This document shows, piece by piece, positions 58,801-64,000 of a DNA stretch of 64,000 nt. Each line of letters begins with the position of its first letter. Position 1 is the stretch's first letter. The position numbers were made by a program, and so were the translations under genes. Location: the NCBI GenBank assembly GCA_002633005.1, contig NMRA01000566.1, positions 62,001 to 126,000 on the forward strand. The letters run 5' to 3'. The stretch comes from Phoronis australis (lineage: Eukaryota; Phoronida; Phoronidae). The notes below the pieces were generated by a model that was not told where the DNA came from, made no database searches, and saw only the letters and a program-made list of their open reading frames with translations.

Positions 58801-61800
58801 GACAGCAGCAAGATATGAGGATGTGAAAACTGATCACATTATCATGTCTGATGGAACAGCAGACCATCCCATTTTAAGACAGTAAATAAAGTCTTGCAAC
58901 TCTACTGAGTCAGTCTGAACATAACAAATTGTTTCAATTGGTGGAAAAATAGCAATATTCCATGTGTTTAATATACACATTCTGGAAAAGTGGCTCAAAG
59001 TTAAGAAGAACAGCCCTGCCTGGTATGACCTGTTACTTAGCATACAATTAGGCTAAGTTCACAGTGCTGCACATTGTGCCTTTCAAGTAGCCTGCACAAT
59101 ATGCCTTTCAAAATCCTTGTTCTTAAGTCACCAACTGTACCAGAATAGCATTAAAGGATGGTTACTTCATTGTAGCATTGAGCTAAGATTGCATGGGCAA
59201 GATTGTAGAAGGGCAATGCATTATTGGATGTTGAAACAGGAATGGATGCCATACCTGAGCAGTCCCGTCCAAGTTTGCATTTTGGTCCATGAATGCAATG
59301 GTCTTTGGCCAACTCGTATTGTTGATTCCAGCCTTGACCTACAGAGAAGTTTTCAATGGAGGAGGTTAAAAAATATAACATTGCAACCATCTCCAAACAG
59401 AGATTAGAAACAACTTTTTTCTAACAAAATTCAATACATTTTTAAAAGCTGACTTTAAGAGGAACATAATTCACAAACTCGCAGATTATGTTTTCAATTG
59501 GGTAGCAAGAAGTGTCAGTAAAATCGATTTAGAATTCAAACTACTTACAGGCTTTCTCAGGAGACACGTGAATGTATTTGGACATTAGGTCCCCCTCTTC
59601 TTCATCAAATAAAGAGAGTCCAGTATTTGGTCGTGCAACAGTAAACATGTGACTAGAGTTCTCCTTCTTTGTGGCAAGAAGGTACAAATGTTTGCCCCGT
59701 ATTTCTCGTCGGGACTTGTAGAAGCCATCTTTGGGATTGTTGTGTTGGCTTTTCCGCGCTACAGCCGTTTCCCAGCTCATACCTCGGTCTACCGTCAAAG
59801 TAATAAGCCTGCATGTGGTTGACGATAATGGTGAATGTAAGCCTTCTGATTAATGACAACCATCCATCAGCAGCCATTGACATGGAGGATTACAAGATAA
59901 TTCCAGGACTAAGTTACTAAGATTAATTGACGTAAATGAATTTAGAATAATTATTCATGCTTGGCCAATATTATCCAAGCTAGAATATAGGATTCAAAGC
60001 TTTTTGTATCTCCTATAGCTTGCTAGTATCCTTAGCTGGTATTTAGAGCAGTTCATTAAGTAACACAAGGTATGTTACCATGTGCCAACAGGTCATGGAA
60101 CATGTTCATTTTGATCACCAGTTAACAACAGAATGACTGTGTTCTGCTTAATGATGGAAATTGATAATTAAAGTAAAATTTATAGCTTTAATAATGTTCA
60201 GATCAGCAGTTTTTCATAGAAGTATGCACAGCTGTAGTTACCAAGAAGCAATGTATTCCACCCTTGGAACTATTCTAGGACAAAAAAGATGACATAAGCA
60301 ACATGATTATTCAACATTTTTAAGTGGCAAACTTTACATCTGTCATATCAGAAGTCATTTTAAAGCTAATTCACTAAAAATGGTAAGAAGATTAAGCTTG
60401 AAATCATTAATCAGTTGAACTGGTGCACTGCTTAACTTGACCAAACTTGCTTAAAACCACACTGGCCCCATGCTTTCTATAAAAACAAATTTTGATTAAG
60501 GCCACTAACTGTTACAAAGTTCGTCTCAAATTTCGCCCAAGTCAAAATAGGTGATTCTTGGGCTTGGAATAAACAGTTGATTATTTTTTCAGGCCAAGCT
60601 CTGGTGAAATAACAAACCGTTAACTTCGCTTTTCCCCAAGCTCAAAAATAACTTCTAAGACGAGAAAGAATATCAAGTGGCCAAAATAAAATCTAGTTTT
60701 GACAGAAAGCAAATTATAGGTTTAATGCTGCTTGAATGTTAACAAATCAGTACATATGATGCATCATAGACATGGTTAAACAAAATAATCTATTGAACCA
60801 CACTGAATGGACAAGTTCACAAAATACATGTAGAGACATTATGTGTTTGGCCATCTTGAGTGGTGATATTGCACGACGGAGGGTGGGTTGAGAAGGAGGG
60901 TGACAGGTAGCGAGGGAAGGTGGCTTGAGAAACAAGGTGCCAAGAGTGAGGGAGGGTGGATTGATTAGGACGAAGACAGGGTCAAGGGAGCGGGCTTTGA
61001 GCAAGAGGGTGACAAGGAGCAAGGGAAGAATGGAGCGAACGAAACAAAGGAGGCATAACTTTTGAAACATACTTTGTGGCTGACGTGGCCTTCTTATTAG
61101 CTTCTGTAAGGATGATACGTGGCTCCCTCTTCAGTGTTATTGAGGAACCCATGATGTCCACTAGTCCTTCATTGTACCGACCATCTCTCTTGGCAGTTTC
61201 AATGGCTGCTTCCATGCTTTGACAGAAGTAATTGAAGAGCTGGATGGAAATGGGGAAACATAAACTGATACAGTAACATCTATAACAAGCAATATTAAGT
61301 TACATGTAAGTGTATGGCTTCAGTGACATTCAATATTGATATTTTTGGTGCGATAGTTAAAAGGAGAGTAATCATTTAAGTGTAAGACCATGCTGTCCAT
61401 AAGACATCATAAACATAATACTTAAAACAGATACATACAGAGTGAAATTTTGCTTTTAAATAAAACATACTGTTACACAGATTTTGCCCAGACTCCTTTA
61501 TCTAGACATAACAGCGAACTCGGATGGTAACGCATACAAATTTTTTACTTCTTACAATATCTTAAAAGGACCTTTCTGAAGTGAAAGTAATGAACGGTAA
61601 GGCTTATTGCCTGAATTACTCCTCACTGCGAGAACCATCTCACAGTTAATTCCAACACACATATGGCGTTTTATTCAATATACTCTGGTACCTGAGGCAG
61701 ATGGATACTGGTACCACGGATACTGGCAAATGTTCAAAACTAAATGTTAAAAGTCATTTCTTAGATTGCTGTTTACTTGCAGAAACGCAATGTGGCACAA

Positions 61801-63273
61801 CAGGCTACTTCATGAATTATTTGAGGATCCAGCATTTGAGTTTTCAAATCATTTTTTATTTTGTACGCTATTGCCACCTGGACAGTTGAATACACACAAT
61901 AGGAAGGGGTTTACATCCACATCAACCTCATACAATGGACATAAAATTAAGCAAACAGTCCCAAATCTATAATCAATGTAGCACCAACAAAAAAATTGCT
62001 ATCCGTTAGACAGATTTTTGTAACAAATGAAGAAATTTTCAAAGATCTACTGACATCAGATAATGCACCGTGGTTGTTAAAAGATTTTAATGCCATTCAA
62101 GTTCCTTTTCGTGGCTTTAAATTTCATAAAACACACCCAGGCTACGATGCTGTTCAATTCCATGGCTGTGTTCCATGTCATTTTAGGCTCGCACTAGACT
62201 TTTAAAGGTATAAGCCAAACTCGCTAAAGCGTCTGAAAACTTTTAGCCATCTTCAAAAATTATCAGCCAAACACTCACAATCCCCAGGTTACAGCAGGGG
62301 GTACGCCCACCACATGAGTATGATGTTGACCAAAAAATGAGTAGGGTTCCCCCCTATCCCCAGGTTACGGCGGGGCTAAGCCGGCCACGTGGGCACTTCA
62401 TTGATGTTCACCCAACAAAAAACAGTGGTTGAACCTGTCCCAGGGGTTATGCATTTTATTGATTTTGACCTAAAAAATTGGGTAGGGATTCCTCCTATCG
62501 CCACATCACAGCAGGAATACATCACCTTCGTGGGCATTTTGATGAGAAAGACATTTAGGCTCAAAAACATTGACATAACTTGTGGCTTGCAATATAAAGC
62601 TAAATCGTGCAGAGTAGCGAGCAGTATAAAATTCATAAGTAACAAACTGACACTTGCTTTTACGTTGAGGCCGACATAGACCAATGAGATATATGAGATC
62701 TCGCTATGAAGCGGGAAATCGCCATTAGCACAACTGAATATTTCGCTGTGGTAAAAGAGTGATTTCAGGGGGAGTGATGGACATGAAATAGAACGTTCAC
62801 TTGCTATTTTAGGACTCAGAATCAGTTTGCGGCGTGACTAGATTCGAGCTGACTCTAAGGCGACACGCAAGTAGGTTTCCCCGAAATTAAGTTTTTTATT
62901 TTCAAGCTGCAAAAGCATTGGCCAAGTTGGCAAATGGACTTAGCTCTACCATCACCAGTGCTGCTCAGAATTCGGCAATGGCAAGCTGGCGAGTGGCTAG
63001 CGCGAGCCTAGCATTAACAGAATGTCTCATTTAAAGACAAGGTACTTATTAGCAGCTTGTGCCTTGGCTGGGCACGCAATCACATAATTCTGCCACTTTG
63101 CATGCTTTTTTTCTTCTACTGTTGTCAGCACTTACGATGTTCTGTTTGCCTACGCTCAGTCCCAGGATCCTGTTGAGGAACTTGCCCACGTCCCCAGCAT
63201 CCTTCTCTTGTATAGTGGCGCCAGACACGTACGAGTCTCCATGAGACAGAAGACCCATTAGAACTAAGCAGTC
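43359..63273 (-). CDS. SBNO-like: Strawberry notch (SBNO) family protein, C-terminal part, with UBZ4-like zinc finger tail
   Basis: SBNO proteins are nuclear SNF2/helicase-related regulators that act in Notch and other signalling transcription programmes. Join on the minus strand: 63273-63136, 61239-61073, 59808-59549, 59338-59255, 56461-56356, 47920-47770, 43874-43359; 1422 nt, 473 residues plus stop, continuing 5' beyond the window. Every junction is GT-AG and in phase. Family signatures seen: FLNRILGL (exon A), LFNYFCQSM and AKRDGRY (B), LTVDRGMSWE (C), a Cys/His-rich linker then a GARCYTLSLLSGGVV segment (D-E), ERVVGIRYP (F). The last exon (G) adds 171 residues with a zinc finger that I do not know from SBNO1/2. 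A possible poly(A) signal lies at 42509-42514. Introns range from 210 bases to 8.4 kb. Confidence 0.9.
44293..44332 (+). repeat. (CA)n/(GT)n self-complementary microsatellite
   Basis: ACACACACACATACACATGTGTGTGTGTAT: a CA run followed directly by a GT run, so each strand can fold on itself. Lies in SBNO intron 6. Confidence 0.85.
45401..45800. mobile_element. GC-rich foldback/MITE element
   Basis: The left end has CACGGTGCCACTGCAGTTTT and the right end AACACCGCAGTGGCACCGCA, inverted copies. The right end also forms a perfect 16-base stem (GCGGTGCCACTGCGGT) with a loop of about 15 bases at 45755-45799. Many CCGCNGTGGC/GCCACNGCGG words fill the interior. Much richer in G+C than its surroundings. 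Open frames here follow the repeats and are not genes. It lies in SBNO intron 6. Confidence 0.65.
46056..46706 (-). pseudogene. Penelope-like element, 3' end with GIY-YIG endonuclease (left inverted arm)
   Basis: The minus strand reads DHVEDALRANGYQEWMF, VAIPYIRGISESLQHTYRSH, SSYMKPFNTLRSLVVRP, KQCGVIYQLKCD, a stop, IGETKRP, then after a frameshift TRFKEHLKLDRPTAVGERI, ATGHTI, LLNRDRGLHLLPVYSSIL. The IPYIxGxSExL block is the end of Penelope-type reverse transcriptase. GVIYxLxC...IGET...FKEHL...NRDxG is the attached GIY-YIG nuclease. A stop sits at the Tyr of YIGET, so it is inactive. Located in SBNO intron 6. Confidence 0.82.
46707..47167 (+). pseudogene. Penelope-like element, 3' end with GIY-YIG endonuclease (right inverted arm)
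   Basis: The plus strand reads RGISERLQHTYRSHGISSYM, NTLRSLLVRPTDPTPMAKQC, a stop, then in a shifted frame NHTYIGETKRPFLTRFKEHL and ILATGHT. A deletion of roughly 60 bases relative to the left arm follows, then an end matching the left arm in inverted orientation (LLNRDRGLHFPPMYSSILNE). The two arms together form a long palindrome with its centre near 46707. Confidence 0.82.
47770..47920 (-). CDS. SBNO exon F
   Basis: 151 nt from CCAG to ACAGATG|GTAAGC, phases 2 in and 0 out. Encodes KHECNIRVVRAVLDSGERVV then GIRYPEILLPHVERALQEQQ, matching the conserved RxxxxDGxRxVGLxxP block at the end of SBNO proteins. The preceding intron is 8.4 kb and contains two long copies of the GCCACTAGG repeat family. 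Confidence 0.87.
47921..49419 (-). other. SBNO intron 5, left part
   Basis: No recognisable feature apart from AT-rich sequence and a C-run near 49046. Confidence 0.55.
49420..51120 (+). repeat. GCCACTAGG repeat family, copy C (full length)
   Basis: Same start (ACAAGAGCAACGCAGAGCGT) and same end (AAATATGTGGGCGCATAA) as copy B. Unit boxes lie near 49500, 49896, 50336 and 50779, giving units of about 400-440 bases. It lies in intron 5 of the SBNO gene, antisense to it. Confidence 0.75.
51200..52462 (+). repeat. GCCACTAGG repeat family, copy D (diverged)
   Basis: Starts ACAAGAGTAATGCATTGAGT, 80 bases beyond copy C and in the same orientation. It carries older units (AAATGTCCACTAGGTGACAC, TTGCCACTAGGGGC) and a decayed end near 52450 (ACTCGCATATAAATAGG). 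More substitutions and indels than B or C. Confidence 0.65.
52463..56355 (-). other. SBNO intron 5, right part
   Basis: Only the old GCCACTAGG-family fragment at 55030-55320 is recognisable. Confidence 0.55.
55030..55320 (+). repeat. GCCACTAGG repeat family, copy F (old fragment)
   Basis: Degenerate boxes (AAATTGCCAGAAGGGTACG, GACAACTAGGGCACG, AAATTGCCAGTAGAGGACG) alternate with the AAATCCATCTG phrase of the family. No ends are preserved. Confidence 0.5.
56356..56461 (-). CDS. SBNO exon E
   Basis: 106 nt from TTTGTTGTAG to CTCAC|GTAAGT, phases 1 in and 2 out. Encodes VGARCYTLSLLSGGVVTLLS then VLETTIARFASKLQL. It aligns by eye with the GLRCRTYYVLCGSVLSVW region of vertebrate SBNO, although divergent. 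Confidence 0.82.
56919..57012 (-). repeat. tRNA-derived SINE promoter region
   Basis: The minus strand has an A-box-like TTTGGCCCGGCGGCTTGAGC and a canonical B box GGGTTCAAATCCTGG about 50 bases downstream, preceded by GAGAGGCAG, a common start for tRNA-derived SINEs. A T7 run lies between the boxes. It lies in SBNO intron 4. Confidence 0.55.
57492..57898. mobile_element. hAT-like MITE with long terminal inverted repeats
   Basis: The left end CAGGGCCCGGTACCTAATCT TTGTACTCGAAACGAACTC is matched by the right end in inverted form (GAGTTCCATTTCGAGTAAAA AGATTGGAGACCGGGCCCTG), about 40 bases with few mismatches. CAGGG...CCCTG termini suggest hAT. The 8-base flanks do not match. It lies in SBNO intron 4. 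Confidence 0.6.
57859..59212 (+). repeat. Near-identical direct duplication around a single N
   Basis: 57859-58542 and 58544-59212 are almost the same sequence, from GAGTTCCATTTCGAGTAAAA to GATTGTAGAAGG, differing by a few substitutions and one small deletion (about 13 bases). A lone N at 58543 separates them exactly at the copy boundary. This is best explained by two alleles placed end to end by a scaffolder, not by a real tandem duplication. Confidence 0.88.
59255..59338 (-). CDS. SBNO exon D (Cys/His-rich linker)
   Basis: 84 nt between TTCTCTGTAG and GCTCAG|GTATGG, phases 1 in and 1 out. Encodes QGWNQQYELAKDHCIHGPKC then KLGRDCS. The spacing of W-x-x-Q-Y and the following Cys/His residues parallels the SBNO segment just before the conserved RCxTY-like block. 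Only 42 bases separate it from the right copy of the duplicated block at 58544-59212, so assembly near this exon deserves caution. Confidence 0.85.
59549..59808 (-). CDS. SBNO exon C (VDRGMSWE segment)
   Basis: 260 nt, completing the split Lys codon of exon B, then LITLTVDRGMSWETAVARK, DGFYKSRREIRGKHLYLLAT and an acidic SLFDEEEGDL patch. Ends in phase 1 at GCCT|GTAAGT. The L-T-V-D-R-G-x-S-W-E motif and the xGFYxSxxExRGK block match the SBNO family. Confidence 0.92.
59809..61072 (-). other. SBNO intron between exons B and C
   Basis: Nothing recognisable besides the minisatellite at 60868-61036. Confidence 0.6.
60868..61036 (+). repeat. Purine-rich degenerate minisatellite beside SBNO exon B
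   Basis: About five diverged units of roughly 30-35 bases built on GAGGGTGACAAGGAGCAAGGGAAGG-like words cut short here. On the transcribed strand it is a long pyrimidine tract starting some 35 bases after the exon B donor. Confidence 0.65.
61073..61239 (-). CDS. SBNO exon B
   Basis: 167 nt, starts in phase 0 after CCATCCAG and ends in phase 2 at ACAAA|GTATGT. Reads LFNYFCQSMEAAIETAKRDG then RYNEGLVDIMGSSITLK, the direct continuation of the FLNRILG block in SBNO proteins. A G-rich minisatellite begins about 35 bases downstream in the intron. Confidence 0.9.
61240..63135 (-). other. SBNO intron between exons A and B
   Basis: Nothing recognisable besides the tandem repeat at 62280-62550. Confidence 0.6.
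62280..62550 (+). repeat. Diverged tandem repeat of about 77-90 bases
   Basis: Three to four units sharing CCCCAGGTTACAGCAGGG, TGTTGACC..AAAAAATG and GTAGGG.TTCC.CCTAT. Lies in SBNO intron 1 of the visible exons. An open frame in it is coincidental. Confidence 0.6.
63136..63273 (-). CDS. SBNO exon A (FLNRILG segment)
   Basis: 46 codons in phase 0 between TTTGTGCAG and ATC|GTAAGT. Contains DCLVLMGLLSHGDSYVSGAT and KFLNRILGLSVGKQNI. The FLNRxLG block is the most recognisable signature of the SBNO C-terminal helicase-related domain. This is the first exon visible; the preceding exons lie to the right of the window. Confidence 0.9.
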
Positions 63274-63423
63274 CTGCACAAACAAACAAGTGTCTGTTTC
63301 ATAATTAAAGTGACTTAAGACAGAAATTTTCAGCTCCCACTTCAGAAATGGTGAATGAAGTTTTAGCCAAGTAATGATTACAGTCCAATACTAATTTATA
63401 GAAATTATGTTCAGTAACTAGCA

Positions 63424-63870
63424 CTTATCGGTAAATTCTATGACACTTTGAAAACATATATCCCAATTTTTATAATCATCCTGTGCGGTTTGGTTGATAT
63501 AGGGGAGGAAAACAGTAAAAATAGCCAGTACGTGGTGGCGCAAAGTACCTCAAATCCATCCAAAAACATGAGGACAGCGTCCACTCACTACTAGATACCT
63601 AACTGCCAAATTTCATGAAAATCTGTGGAGGACTTTTGAAGATACAGAGGTATATGTAAAAAATTATAATTGCCACTAGGGGACACACCAATAGTCGGAT
63701 CTGTCCAAATTTCATAGTCATCCGCCGGTACTTTCACAGGGACACATCTGCCAAATTTCATCAATACCCTCTAAGTGGCTTAGGAAATACAGCTGCAGAT
63801 GTCGGATGCTGGATGCCCAAACAGAGATGACAACAATATGCATTACATACAAATAGGAGGGCGCATAACA
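63424..63870 (+). repeat. GCCACTAGG repeat family, copy E (3' part)
   Basis: Contains GTTTGGTTGATATAGGGGAG, AATTGCCACTAGGGGACACA, and the 3' end GATGACAACAATATGCATTA then GGAGGGCGCATAAC. Located upstream (transcript sense) of SBNO exon A. Confidence 0.65.
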
Positions 63871-64000
63871 AAATCATCCTCTGTTTTGTTCACATTTCTT
63901 TCAAAAGAATTCCTAATCCCAAATTAAAGAGATCTGTAGTTAAAAATTACACCCTCCAAAATCAACCCCTTCATCTAGTTTCCACTTCTGCCAAAAGAAA

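Noticed and set aside
58164-59043. Two nearly identical 69-codon minus-strand frames as a duplicated gene
   Set aside because: They are the same intronic sequence seen twice in the probable haplotype duplication and have no coding signature.

Overview
This is a window of animal nuclear DNA, about 60% A+T, with GT-AG spliced genes, 8-12 kb introns and many degraded mobile elements. The Ty3/gypsy retrotransposon with integrase ahead of reverse transcriptase belongs to a group first described from deuterostomes. Together with the many tacatgta-type words and a tRNA-derived SINE head, this points to a marine invertebrate, possibly a non-vertebrate deuterostome. I cannot name the species. One 759-base run of N (13024-13782) and two single Ns (36230, 58543) mark draft assembly.

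Two protein-coding genes can be rebuilt exon by exon, both on the minus strand, with every splice phase matching. (1) An orphan rhodopsin-class GPCR lies at 35939-11367: three exons, 395 residues, introns of about 11.2 and 12.2 kb. Exon 1 carries TM1-TM2, exon 2 TM3-TM6, exon 3 TM7, helix 8 and the stop. (2) The C-terminal 473 residues of a strawberry notch (SBNO) family protein occupy seven exons from 63273 down to 43359; the helicase-like N-terminal part lies beyond the right edge. Its last exon adds a tail not known to me in SBNO1/2: an SFF motif, a bipartite basic stretch and a C2HC zinc finger resembling UBZ4.

Layout: 1-11366 is gene-free sequence with element remnants (hAT-like element 6245-7056, GCCACTAGG-family copy 7850-8478, gypsy integrase scrap near 9900). 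11367-35939 is the GPCR. Its second intron holds a tyrosine-recombinase fragment at the assembly gap, a tRNA-like SINE head and a dead 6.2 kb Gmr1-like LTR retrotransposon lying antisense to the gene. Its first intron holds a TTAA-flanked and a TA-flanked miniature element. 35940-43358 is intergenic, with a 1.6 kb GCCACTAGG-family copy and a second TTAA-flanked element. 43359-64000 is the SBNO gene. Its introns carry two inverted Penelope-like GIY-YIG fragments, a GC-rich foldback element, three further GCCACTAGG-family copies, a hAT-like MITE, and a roughly 680-base block repeated on either side of a single N that looks like an unmerged haplotype.

The two genes share no evident pathway: one is a cell-surface receptor, the other a nuclear SNF2/helicase-related regulator.
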